Of a DNA stretch of 64,000 bases, positions 25,246 to 33,366 are shown in pieces. Under the pieces are notes generated by a model. That model did no database searches, had not been told where the DNA came from, and saw nothing but the letters and a program-made list of their open reading frames with translations. This DNA comes from Actinomadura nitritigenes (GTDB lineage Bacteria > Actinomycetota > Actinomycetes > Streptosporangiales > Streptosporangiaceae). A program made the position numbers and the translations under genes. The stretch spans positions 186,001 through 250,000 of the forward strand of contig NZ_JAGEOK010000001.1 of assembly GCF_017573545.1 (NCBI RefSeq). Reading direction: 5' to 3'. Within the stretch, counting starts at the first letter, position 1. Each line of letters begins with the position of its first letter.

Positions 25246-26348
25246 GCCGCCCGCACCGGCCGGCGGACCCGGCCGTCGTGATCGGCGGCGGGGTCGTCGG
25301 CCTGTCGGCCGCGTGCCATCTGGCGGAGGCGGGCGTCCGGACCGTGCTGCTGGAGCGGGACGAGCTGGGCTCGGGCGCGTCGCGGGCGACCGCGGACGTC
25401 GTCCGCACCTACTTCCCCGGCAATCCGGTCGCCTCGGCGATGGCGGTGCGGAGCCTCGCCGCGTACCGGGCGTTCGCGGACCGGGCCGGGACCGCGGTCC
25501 CGCTGCGGCGGGTCGGCTACCTGGTGCTGTTCGGCGAGGCGGAGCAGGCCGCGGCGTGCGAGGCGGACCTGCCCGCGCAGCGCGCCGCAGGCGTCGAGGT
25601 CGAGCTGATCGGCGCGGACGAGGCGCGGCGCCGCAACCCGCTGCTCGGCGACGTCCCGCTGGTCGCGGCGGCGTGGTCGCCGGACGCGTACGTCACGGAC
25701 ACCGCGGCGATCGTCGGCGGGTTCGCCGAGGCGGCCCGGCGGGCGGGCGCGGAGCTGCGGACGGGCTGCCCGGTCAAGGCGGTCGACATCGAGGCCGGGC
25801 GGCTCGACACCGGCGACGGGCCGCTCGCCGCGCACGCCGTCGTCTGCGCGGCCGGGGCCTGGTCGGCGCCGCTGGCCCGCTCCGCCGGGGTGGAGCTGCC
25901 GCTCGGCGACCCGGTCGAGCAGGAGCTGCTGGCGTGCGGGCGGCCGCCGTCCGGGGTCCCGGTGCCGGACGTCCCGATGACGCTGCACGCGGCGAGCGGC
26001 CTGCTCGTCCGCAAGCGCGGGGACGGGCTGCTGGTCGGCATGGGGTGCCCGGGCGCGGACCGGGACGGGTGGCGGGCGCGGGTGCGCGAGCGGCTGGCGG
26101 AGGTGTACCCGGCGCTGGCCGGGGCGGAGGTGCGGACGGCCTTCACCGGCGTCCGCGACGCCAGCCCCGACCGGACCGAGTTCATCGGGCGGCTGCCGGG
26201 CCCGATCCCGTTCCTGTACGCGGCCGGGTTCTCCGGGCACGGGCTGTGCACGGCGCCGGCCGCCGGGGAGCTGGTCCGCGACCTGTACTCCGGCCGCACC
26301 CCCGACATCGACGCCGCACGGCTCGCCGCGGTCCCGGAGCGGACGTGA
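25242..26348 (+). CDS. FAD-dependent amine/amino-acid oxidase (DAO family)
   Basis: A 368-residue flavoprotein of the glycine/sarcosine oxidase (DAO) family. The FAD-binding GxGxxG is VVIGGGVVGLSAACHL near the N-terminus, followed by the acidic ERDELGSGASR loop. The C-terminal FAD contacts appear as DASPDRTEFIGR and GFSGHGLCTAPAAGELV. It should oxidise a secondary amine or amino acid and reduce O2. The GTG start at 25242 overlaps the upstream stop as GTGA, showing translational coupling. An in-frame upstream extension to 25200 lies inside the preceding gene and is rejected. In context it probably oxidises the product of the first gene. Confidence 0.88.
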   Translation: MSRPHRPADPAVVIGGGVVGLSAACHLAEAGVRTVLLERDELGSGASRATADVVRTYFPGNPVASAMAVRSLAAYRAFADRAGTAVPLRRVGYLVLFGEAEQAAACEADLPAQRAAGVEVELIGADEARRRNPLLGDVPLVAAAWSPDAYVTDTAAIVGGFAEAARRAGAELRTGCPVKAVDIEAGRLDTGDGPLAAHAVVCAAGAWSAPLARSAGVELPLGDPVEQELLACGRPPSGVPVPDVPMTLHAASGLLVRKRGDGLLVGMGCPGADRDGWRARVRERLAEVYPALAGAEVRTAFTGVRDASPDRTEFIGRLPGPIPFLYAAGFSGHGLCTAPAAGELVRDLYSGRTPDIDAARLAAVPERT

Positions 26349-27565
26349 CGGCCCTGGAGCCCGCCCGTTTCGTCCTCGATCCGGCGACACCGGACGTGCA
26401 CGGGGACAACGAGCGGCTGCGGGAGGCGGGGGCGCTGGTGCCGGTCGAGATCGAGGGGGTGCGGGCGTGGGCGGCGGCGCGGTACTCGGCGCTGGAGGCC
26501 GTCCTCGCCCATCCGGACCTGTCCCGGGACGTCCGGCACTGGTCGGCGGAGGGCCGGCGGTCGCTGTGCCCGACCGGCACGCTGGCGCAGGTCGTGCTGG
26601 CCCGGACGATGCTCAACGCCGAGGGCGCGGAGCACCGGCGGCTGCGCGGCCCGCTGTCGCCGCTGTTCTCGGCGCGCCGGATCGCCGCGCTGCGGCCCCG
26701 TGCGGAGGCGGTGACCGCGGACCACCTCGACCGGCTCGCGGCGCTGCCGCCCGGCCCGGCCGACCTGCGGCGCGAGTTCGCCTACCCGCTGCCCTGCGAC
26801 GTCATCTCCGACATCATGGGCATCCCGCGCGACCGGCGCCCGGTCCTGCATGAGCACGGGCACGTGCTCGCCACCACCCGGGGCGCCGCGGACGAGCTGA
26901 CCGGCGCGCGCACCGCGCGGGACGCGGTGATCCGCGAGGTCGTCGACGAGCGGCGCCGGAACCCGGCCGGCGACCTGATCAGCGAGCTGGTCGCGCTGGA
27001 GGGTCGGGAGCTGACCGCCGAGGAGGTGTTCGACACCGTCCAGGAGGTGTACGTCGCGGGCCACGCGACGACCGTCAACCTGATCACCAACGCGGTGCGG
27101 CTGCTGCTGGCCCATCCGGACCAGCTCGCCCTCCTGCGCTCGGGCGCCCGGCCGTGGAGCGCGGCGGTGGAGGAGGCGCTCCGGCTGGAGCCGCCGCTGC
27201 GCCACTTCCCCATGCGGTACGCGACGCGGGACGTGGAGATCTGCGGCATCACGGTGCGCCGCGGCGAGGCCGTCCTGGCCTGCTTCGCCTCGGTCGGGCG
27301 CGATCCGGAGCGGTACGGCGGGCGCGCCGCGCGGTTCGACCTGTCGTCGGACGCGCCGCCGCACCTGTCGTTCGGGCACGGCCCGCACTTCTGCCTCGGC
27401 GCCCCGCTCGGCAGGCTCGTCGGCGAGGTCGCGCTGGAGGCGCTGTTCGCGGCGTTCCCCGGCATGGCGCTCGCGGCGGCGGAGGACGAGCTGCGCCCGG
27501 TGCCGTCGGTGCTCGCGGTCAGCACGACGTCCCTGCCGGTGCTGCTCGGCGGGCGGGCGCGGTGA
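26345..27565 (+). CDS. Cytochrome P450
   Basis: A 406-residue class I bacterial P450. The I-helix oxygen-activation motif is VAGHATT, the K-helix ExxR is EEALRLEPP, and the haem-binding loop is FGHGPHFCLGAPLGRL with the proximal Cys. All are intact and the length is normal. It needs a ferredoxin and reductase from elsewhere. The GTG start overlaps the oxidase stop as GTGA. It is likely to hydroxylate or desaturate the intermediate made by the two upstream enzymes. Confidence 0.92.
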   Translation: MTALEPARFVLDPATPDVHGDNERLREAGALVPVEIEGVRAWAAARYSALEAVLAHPDLSRDVRHWSAEGRRSLCPTGTLAQVVLARTMLNAEGAEHRRLRGPLSPLFSARRIAALRPRAEAVTADHLDRLAALPPGPADLRREFAYPLPCDVISDIMGIPRDRRPVLHEHGHVLATTRGAADELTGARTARDAVIREVVDERRRNPAGDLISELVALEGRELTAEEVFDTVQEVYVAGHATTVNLITNAVRLLLAHPDQLALLRSGARPWSAAVEEALRLEPPLRHFPMRYATRDVEICGITVRRGEAVLACFASVGRDPERYGGRAARFDLSSDAPPHLSFGHGPHFCLGAPLGRLVGEVALEALFAAFPGMALAAAEDELRPVPSVLAVSTTSLPVLLGGRAR

Positions 27566-29061
27566 CCGCCGGGCTCGGGCCCGCGCTGCTGGACGGGCTG
27601 CGGACCGCCGGCCCGCGCGAGGCGCTGGTGGACGGCGGGCTGCGGCTGTCGGGCGACGACGTCCTGGAGATGGTGTCGGCCGCCGTCGCCCGGCTGGCCG
27701 GACGCGGCGTCCGCCCCGGCGACACGATCGCGTGCCTGTACGGCGCCGGGACCGAGTCGCTGCTCGGGCGGATCGCCGCGATCGCCCTCGGATGCCCGTT
27801 CGTCCAGCTGTGGAGCGGCGTGCCGGTCGAGGTCGCCGTGCGGGCGCTGCGGGCGCTGGACGCGTCGGTCCTGCTGTACGCGCCCGACCGGCGCGACGAC
27901 GTGCGGCCGCTGCTGGCGGCCTGGCCGATGCGGGTCCGGCAGCCGCTGGACGGCGAGCTGTTCCGCCCGCCGGCGGCCGGGCCGGTCGGCGAGCCGCACC
28001 CCGCCGATCCCGGCGGCGTGTCCTTCGTGACGTTCAGCAGCGGGACGACCGGCGCGAGCAAGATCGTGGCGTACGCGCACCGGACCGAGGCCGCGCACCT
28101 GGCCGCCGCGCAGGCCATGTTCGGGCCGCCTCCGTGGCGGCTGCTGGTCACCCCACGCGCTGGCTACCTGCGGAAACTGTTCGCACTGTGGACGATGGCG
28201 GGCGGCGGCACCGCGATCCTGGAGCCGGACGGGCCGCCGGAGGACATCGCCGCGGCGATCGAGCGGGAGGCCGCGACGCACCTGATGGGCGGCCGTCCGG
28301 TGGACCTCTACGCGCTCGCCGAGCATCTGGAGGACGCGCCCGCCGACCTGACGAGCCTGCGCCTGATCGTCTACGGGGGCGCCGCCGCCGTGCCCGCCCG
28401 CACGGCGCGGGCGGCCGGGCGGCTGGGGCCGCTGCTGATGCAGAACTACGGGACGTCCGAGAGCGGGTTCCTGACCGTGCTGGAGCCCCGCGACCACGCC
28501 CGGCCGGAACTGCTGATGTCGGTGGGGCGCGCCGCGCCGGGCGTGGAGCTGCGCGTCCGCGCCCCGGACGGGACGGACCTGCCGCCCGGCGAGGTCGGCG
28601 AGGTGTGGGCGCGCTCGCCGCAGCGGATGCACGGCTACGTGGACGACCCGGCGCGCGCCGCCGCGGCGGTCCGGGACGGGTGGGCCCGCACCGGCGACGT
28701 CGGCCGGATGGACGGCGACGGGTACCTGTTCCTGCTCGACCGGGCCGAGGACCGGCTCCCCGGCGGCCTGTACGCGCACCCGATCGAGCACGTCCTCACC
28801 GGCCATCCGGCCGTCCTGGACGCCGCCGTGTTCGCGCTCCCCCACGCCGCCGGGCCCGTCCTGGCGGGGGCCGTGGTGGCGCGGGACGGCCGGCGCGTCG
28901 ACCTCGACGGGCTGCGCGCGCTCGTCGGCCGGACGCTCGGCGACCGGTGCGAGCCGCGGCACCTGTGGGAGATCGACGAGCTGCCCCGCACGCCCGGCGG
29001 CAAGCCCGACAAGGCGGCGCTGGCCTCCCGGTTCGCCGCGGGCCCGGGCGCCGCCGTGTAG
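27562..29061 (+). CDS. AMP-forming acyl/amino-acid ligase (ANL superfamily)
   Basis: A 499-residue adenylate-forming enzyme with the P-loop SSGTTGASK (residues 153-161), NYGTSESG (A5), RTGDVGRMDGDGYLFLLDR (A7-A8 region) and PRTPGGKPDKAAL (A10, catalytic Lys). There is no attached carrier domain, so it makes an acyl-AMP, acyl-CoA or amide, or loads a carrier elsewhere. The GTG start overlaps the P450 stop as GTGA. As the last gene of the coupled four-gene unit, it could activate the carboxylate for conjugation. The P-loop SSGTTGASKI departs from the usual TSGTTGxPKG but keeps the key Gly, Thr and Lys. Confidence 0.88.
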   Translation: MTAGLGPALLDGLRTAGPREALVDGGLRLSGDDVLEMVSAAVARLAGRGVRPGDTIACLYGAGTESLLGRIAAIALGCPFVQLWSGVPVEVAVRALRALDASVLLYAPDRRDDVRPLLAAWPMRVRQPLDGELFRPPAAGPVGEPHPADPGGVSFVTFSSGTTGASKIVAYAHRTEAAHLAAAQAMFGPPPWRLLVTPRAGYLRKLFALWTMAGGGTAILEPDGPPEDIAAAIEREAATHLMGGRPVDLYALAEHLEDAPADLTSLRLIVYGGAAAVPARTARAAGRLGPLLMQNYGTSESGFLTVLEPRDHARPELLMSVGRAAPGVELRVRAPDGTDLPPGEVGEVWARSPQRMHGYVDDPARAAAAVRDGWARTGDVGRMDGDGYLFLLDRAEDRLPGGLYAHPIEHVLTGHPAVLDAAVFALPHAAGPVLAGAVVARDGRRVDLDGLRALVGRTLGDRCEPRHLWEIDELPRTPGGKPDKAALASRFAAGPGAAV

Positions 29062-29136
29062 CCGGCCCGGGGCCGCGCGAGGCGGTTCATCCGTTCCGCT
29101 GGGATAGTGTGCGGGATGACGGAAAGGGGCGGCTGA

Positions 29137-32100
29137 GTGCTGATCGGCAGGACCGCCGAGCTGGCGGAGCTGACCGGCGCGCTCGACCGGGCCGCCGCGG
29201 GCGGCGCCGCCGTGGTGCTGGTCAGCGGCGACGCCGGCGTCGGCAAGACGCATCTGGTGTCCGCGCTCACCGCCGCCGCCCGCGATCGGGACTGCGCCGT
29301 GCTGGTCGGGCAGTGCGCCGAGCTGGGCGAGAGCATGCCGTACCTGCCGCTGGCGGACGCGCTGTGGACCGCGTCGCGCGGCACGGCCCCCGAGGCGGCC
29401 GGCGTGCGCGCGGCGCTGGAGTCCCGCCCGGTGCTGCGGCGGCTGCTCCCGGACGGCGAGGGCGCCCCGGACGCGGCGTCCGAGCTCGGCCAGCAGCAGC
29501 TGTTCGGCGCGGTGCTCGGGCTGCTCGGCGAGCTGGGCGCGCGCACCGAGGGCCGGGACCGGCCCGTCCTGCTCGTCCTGGAGGACCTGCACTGGGCCGA
29601 CCGGTCGACGCGGCACCTGCTGATCTTCCTCAGCCGGGTGCTGTCGCGCGAGCGGGTCTGCCTCGTCGGCACGTACCGCTCCGACGACCTGCACCGCCGG
29701 CACCCGCTGCGGCCGGTGGTGGCCGAGCTGCTGCGGCTGCCGACGGTGACCGCGGTCGAGGTCCGCCCGTTCGGGCCGGCCGAGACCGCCGAGTACCTGG
29801 CCGGGCTCGCGGGCGGCGGTTCGGCGGTCACCGCCGACACCGTCGACCGGGTGCACCGCCGCTCGGAGGGCAACGCGTTCTACGCCGCCGAGCTGTACTC
29901 GGCGGAGAGCACCGGCGAGGACCTGCCCGCCGGGCTCGCGGACCTGCTGCTGTCGCGGGTCGAGCGGCTGTCGGAGGGCGCGCAGCGGGTCGTGCGGGTC
30001 GCCGCGGTGGCCGGCCGCCGCATCGACGACGAGCTGGTCCGGCGGGCGGCGGGCCTGGACGAGGCCGCGGTCGGGGAGGCGCTGCGCGAGGTCGTCTCGC
30101 ACCAGCTGCTCGTCCCGGCCGGCACCGGGTACACCTTCCGGCACGCGCTGCTGCGCGAGGCCGTCTACGCCGACCTGCTGCCCGGCGAGCGGACCCGGCT
30201 GCACGCCGACTTCGCCCGGCTGCTCGGCGCGGGCCCCGGCGCCCCGCCGGACGGGCGGCGCGGGTCGGCCGCGGAGCTGGCGCACCACAGCCTCGCCGCG
30301 CACGACCTGCCGACCGCGTTCGCCGCGTCGGTGCGGGCGGGCCGGGAGGCCGAGCGGCTCGGCGCGCCCGACGAGGCGTTCGAGCACTACGACCGGGCCC
30401 TGGAGCTGTGGGAGGCGGTGCCGGACCCGGAGGGCGCGTCCGGCACCGACCGGATGGGCCTGGCGCTCGACACGGTCCGCACGTCGGGGCGGGCGGGCGA
30501 GCAGCGCCGCGCGATCTCCCGGCTGCGGCGCCTGCTGGAGCTCGCCGACCCCGCGGACGTGGTGCTCGGCGCCCGGATCCGGGACCGGCTCGCCGAGTAC
30601 CTCTCCGACGTCGACGAGGACGACGAGTCGCTGGAGATGGCCCGCGCCGCGGTGGCGATGCTGCCGCCGGACCCGCCGCGGCCCCAGCGCGCCGCCGCCC
30701 TGTCCACCTACGCCCGCACGCTGCTGTACCGGGACGAGCACGGCGAGATGCCCGCGGTCGCGGAGGAGGCGATCGAGCTGGCGCGCGCCACCGGCGCCAC
30801 CGGCGCCGAGGCGAGCCTGCTGGTGACGCTCGGGGTGTTCCGGGAGTCGCGGGAGGCCGACCCGGACGTGGTCGAGGTGTTCGCGCGGGCCCGCGACCTG
30901 GCGCTGGAGGGCGGCCGCGAGGTCGTCGCCCTGCGCGCCGCGTTCCACCACGCGCGGACGAAGTTCGACCGCGGCGACCTCGCCGGCGCCACCGCCGCGG
31001 CCGACGAGGCCGTGAAGTGGACGATGGACGCCGGGCTCGGCTGGAGCACCTACGGGACGGTGCTGCGCTGCCTGCGGTACCTGATCCACTACACCACCGG
31101 GGACTGGGCGGAGGCGGACCGGCTCGCCGCCGAGTTCGGCGTCCGGGTGGCGCGGGCACCGGAGGCGCAGGTGTCGGCGTACGCGCTGTTCACCGAGGTC
31201 GCGCAGGGCAGCCCGGCGGTGGCGGAGCGGCTGCGCTGGATCGAGCCGCTGTGGGAGCGGGACGCGTTCCTCAACTACGTCGCCCGCGGCCTGGCCGCCG
31301 AGCACGCGCTCTGGAACGGCGACCCCGACGCCGCCGCCGGGCACATCGAGCGGACCCTGCGGGAGAGCATCTACAACCTGGAGGTCCCCGTCGTCCGCAT
31401 CGCGGCGATCGGCCTGTGGGCGCACGCCGAGCGGGCGGCCCGCGCCCGCGCCGCCGGGGACGGGGAGACGGTCCGCGCCGCGACGGAGGCGGGCGACGAC
31501 CTGCTCGAACGGGCCCGCCGCGCCGCGACGACCACCTCCGACGGATGGCCCCGCGCGTGGCTCGGCGTCGAGGGGCACGCCTGGCTGGCCCGCGTCGAGG
31601 CGGAGCGGCGGCGCCTCGACGGCGTGCACGACGTGGACCTGTGGCGCAGGGCCGCGGACCTGTTCACCTACGGCGATCCGGACGGCGGGTTCGTGTACGA
31701 GGTGGCGCGGTCCCGGTGGCGTCTCGCGGAGGCCCTCGCCGAGAACGGCGACCGGGACGCGGCCGCCGAGGAGTGGCGGCGGGCGGTCGCGGCGGCCGAG
31801 CGGCTCGGCGCGGCGCCGCTGCTGGGGGCGCTCCGCGACCTCGGCGCCCGCGCCCGGCTCGACACCGGACGGGCCGCCTCCCCCGCCTCCCCCGGCCCGG
31901 CCGGGCCGTTCGCCGCGCTCACCGCGCGGGAGCGGGAGGTGCTGAAGCTGGTCGCCGAGGGACGCAACAACCGGGAGATCGCGGCGGCGCTGTTCATCTC
32001 CCCGAAGACGGCGAGCGTGCACGTCTCCAACATCCTCGCCAAGCTGAACGTCAGCGGGCGCACCCAGGCCGCCGCGCTCGCCCTCCGCGAGGGATTGTGA
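29137..32100 (+). CDS. LAL-type LuxR transcriptional activator
   Basis: A 987-residue large ATP-binding regulator of the LuxR family. It has an N-terminal AAA/STAND ATPase with Walker A SGDAGVGKTHL (about residues 31-41) and Walker B LLVLEDLHWAD (about 147-157). A long TPR-like middle follows, then a C-terminal LuxR helix-turn-helix (LTAREREVLKLVAEGRNNREIAAALFISPKTASVHVSNIL, last 65 residues). LAL regulators are often pathway-specific activators of biosynthetic clusters. It begins 75 nt after the AMP-ligase gene on the same strand, so it is the natural candidate regulator of the four-gene operon. Confidence 0.92.
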   Translation: MLIGRTAELAELTGALDRAAAGGAAVVLVSGDAGVGKTHLVSALTAAARDRDCAVLVGQCAELGESMPYLPLADALWTASRGTAPEAAGVRAALESRPVLRRLLPDGEGAPDAASELGQQQLFGAVLGLLGELGARTEGRDRPVLLVLEDLHWADRSTRHLLIFLSRVLSRERVCLVGTYRSDDLHRRHPLRPVVAELLRLPTVTAVEVRPFGPAETAEYLAGLAGGGSAVTADTVDRVHRRSEGNAFYAAELYSAESTGEDLPAGLADLLLSRVERLSEGAQRVVRVAAVAGRRIDDELVRRAAGLDEAAVGEALREVVSHQLLVPAGTGYTFRHALLREAVYADLLPGERTRLHADFARLLGAGPGAPPDGRRGSAAELAHHSLAAHDLPTAFAASVRAGREAERLGAPDEAFEHYDRALELWEAVPDPEGASGTDRMGLALDTVRTSGRAGEQRRAISRLRRLLELADPADVVLGARIRDRLAEYLSDVDEDDESLEMARAAVAMLPPDPPRPQRAAALSTYARTLLYRDEHGEMPAVAEEAIELARATGATGAEASLLVTLGVFRESREADPDVVEVFARARDLALEGGREVVALRAAFHHARTKFDRGDLAGATAAADEAVKWTMDAGLGWSTYGTVLRCLRYLIHYTTGDWAEADRLAAEFGVRVARAPEAQVSAYALFTEVAQGSPAVAERLRWIEPLWERDAFLNYVARGLAAEHALWNGDPDAAAGHIERTLRESIYNLEVPVVRIAAIGLWAHAERAARARAAGDGETVRAATEAGDDLLERARRAATTTSDGWPRAWLGVEGHAWLARVEAERRRLDGVHDVDLWRRAADLFTYGDPDGGFVYEVARSRWRLAEALAENGDRDAAAEEWRRAVAAAERLGAAPLLGALRDLGARARLDTGRAASPASPGPAGPFAALTAREREVLKLVAEGRNNREIAAALFISPKTASVHVSNILAKLNVSGRTQAAALALREGL

Positions 32101-32122
32101 AAAAGGGGCCCGGAAACCGCAC

Positions 32123-32151
32123 TTGAGAAATGCGCGCGGCTTGAGTAGATT
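32123..32151 (+). promoter_or_regulatory. Predicted promoter of the oxidoreductase/hemerythrin gene
   Basis: TTGAGA (32123-32128), a 17-nt spacer, and TAGATT (32146-32151). The same -10 sequence and spacing occur in the glycosyltransferase promoter. Transcription would start at about 32158-32160. Confidence 0.55.
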
Positions 32152-32158
32152 CACTTCC

Positions 32159-32215
32159 GTGACTGCCGGGTCGGCCATGGGCCACGAGCGAGTGAGGCAC
32201 CCGGCCTCCGAGTGA
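32159..32215 (+). CDS. Possible leaderless upstream ORF (18 codons)
   Basis: A GTG sits at the predicted transcription start and opens an 18-codon frame, MTAGSAMGHERVRHPASE, with a second in-frame ATG at 32177. Its stop codon lies in the loop of the hairpin at 32197-32230, so ribosomes translating it would hold that hairpin open. This is the geometry of an attenuator leader peptide. Support is positional only. Confidence 0.3.
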   Translation: MTAGSAMGHERVRHPASE

Positions 32216-32230
32216 GCCGGAGGCGGGTGC
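32197..32230 (+). terminator. Leader hairpin (attenuator or terminator)
   Basis: GCACCCGGCCTCCG pairs with CGGAGGCGGGTGC: 13 base pairs with one bulged G and a 7-nt loop. A pyrimidine-rich tract follows. It may end transcripts of the LAL gene, or act as an attenuator for the downstream gene. Confidence 0.5.
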
Positions 32231-32337
32231 GCGGCCCGCCCTGCCCTTCCCCTTTCTTCCTTTCCTTCCGCATAGCGGCACGTCAGCGGCCTGCCCGCGC
32301 GGGCGCCGCCGGACGCGGACCCCCTCTTGCCGAGCAC

Positions 32338-32421
32338 GCCGTTCAGCGTGCCGTTTCCGCACGCCGTTTCACGCACGCCTTTCTCGCGTGCCGCCGCGTG
32401 CGCCGTTTCGCATGCCGTTCC
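32338..32421 (+). repeat. Array of seven GCCGTTTC-like direct repeats
   Basis: GCCGTT, GCCGTTTC, GCCGTTTC, GCCTTTC, GCCGCC, GCCGTTTC and GCCGTTCC begin at 32338, 32350, 32363, 32377, 32390, 32402 and 32414. The spacing is 12-14 nt. It ends about 40 nt before the start codon of the next gene. Confidence 0.5.
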
Positions 32422-32459
32422 CCGGCCTGCGCCCATTCCCCTTCCACAGTCGATTCGCC

Positions 32460-33326
32460 ATGCCCGAAAACAGAGAGGACGACCACCGCAGAATGGATTT
32501 CAACAAGCAGGTCATCGAGGAGTTCCGCGCGAACGGCGGCCGCGTCGGCGGCCCGTTCGAGGGCGGCCGGCTGCTCCTGCTGACCACCACCGGGGCGCGG
32601 TCGGGCGCCCCGCACACCACGCCGCTCGGCTACCTGCCGGACGGTGTCGGGCGCGTCCTCGTCATCGCGTCCGCGGGCGGCTCGCCGAAGCACCCCGCGT
32701 GGTTCCGCAACCTCGTCGCGAACCCGCGCGTGACGGTCGAGAGCGGAGCGTTCGCGTACGAGGCGGACGCGGTCGTCCTGGAGGGCGACGAGCGCGACCG
32801 GGCGTTCGCGCGGGCCGCGGAGAGCGACCCCGGCTGGGCGGAGTACGAGGCGAGGTCGGGCCGGACGCTGCCGGTCGTCGCGCTGGTGCAGACCACGGAG
32901 GGGCCGCCGCCGGGCCCGGAGCGCCCCGGCGACATGCTCGTCGCGGTGCACGACGCGTTCCGCGACGAGCTGCGCCGGATCCGCGCGGAGGTCGCCGCGT
33001 CCGGGCCGGGGCTCGGTGCGCAGCTCCGCGTGAACTGCCTGGTGCTCTGCCAGGGACTCGGCAACCACCACGCGGGCGAGGACCTGATGCTGTTCCCCGG
33101 CGTCGAGCGGGACCGTCCCGAACTGGCGCCGGCGCTGGCGCGGATGCGCGAGGAGCACGAGGGGATCAAGGCGATCGTGGACCGCCTGCGCGCCCTTCTC
33201 GCCGCCGCAGCGCCCGACCGGGCGGCGCTCGCCGCCGACGTCGACCGGCTCACCGCCGACCTGGAGGCGCACCTGGACCGGGAGGAGGACGTGCTCGTCC
33301 CGGTCCTGAACGCCGCCGCGCGGTAG
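32460..33326 (+). CDS. F420-type (Ddn-like) oxidoreductase fused to a hemerythrin domain
   Basis: A 288-residue two-domain protein. Residues about 12-145 form a split-beta-barrel domain of the deazaflavin-dependent nitroreductase family (FNKQVIEEFRANGGRVGG, then LLLLTTTGARSG and PAWFRNLVANPRVTVE). Residues about 150-285 are a hemerythrin four-helix bundle. Its iron ligands appear as VHDAF, NHHAGED, EEHEGI and AHLDREED. The protein could couple F420 or flavin chemistry to O2 or NO sensing at a di-iron centre. The start is either ATG 32460 or ATG 32493; AGAGGA precedes the latter at long spacing. It has its own promoter and an unusual leader. Confidence 0.85.
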   Translation: MPENREDDHRRMDFNKQVIEEFRANGGRVGGPFEGGRLLLLTTTGARSGAPHTTPLGYLPDGVGRVLVIASAGGSPKHPAWFRNLVANPRVTVESGAFAYEADAVVLEGDERDRAFARAAESDPGWAEYEARSGRTLPVVALVQTTEGPPPGPERPGDMLVAVHDAFRDELRRIRAEVAASGPGLGAQLRVNCLVLCQGLGNHHAGEDLMLFPGVERDRPELAPALARMREEHEGIKAIVDRLRALLAAAAPDRAALAADVDRLTADLEAHLDREEDVLVPVLNAAAR

Positions 33327-33366
33327 GCCGGAGCGGCACCGCGCCCCGCGCCCGCCGTCCGGCGGA

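Larger units (their letters stand above)
32101..32459 (+). other. 359-nt gap: promoter, possible uORF, hairpin and short-repeat array
   Basis: This gap between the LAL gene and the F420-type oxidoreductase gene holds, in order, a promoter at 32123-32151, a possible leaderless 18-codon uORF at 32159-32215, a long hairpin at 32197-32230, a pyrimidine-rich run (32240-32275), and seven spaced GCCGTTTC-like repeats (32338-32421). I see no full-length gene on either strand; the very long opposite-strand reading frame across it is a GC-bias artefact. Confidence 0.6.

Noticed and set aside
26782..32436. 1884-codon open frame on the minus strand
   Set aside because: It runs antisense to the P450, AMP-ligase and LAL genes, is low-complexity Arg/Pro/Gly/Val/Gln, and has no recognisable domain. 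It is a third-position GC artefact.
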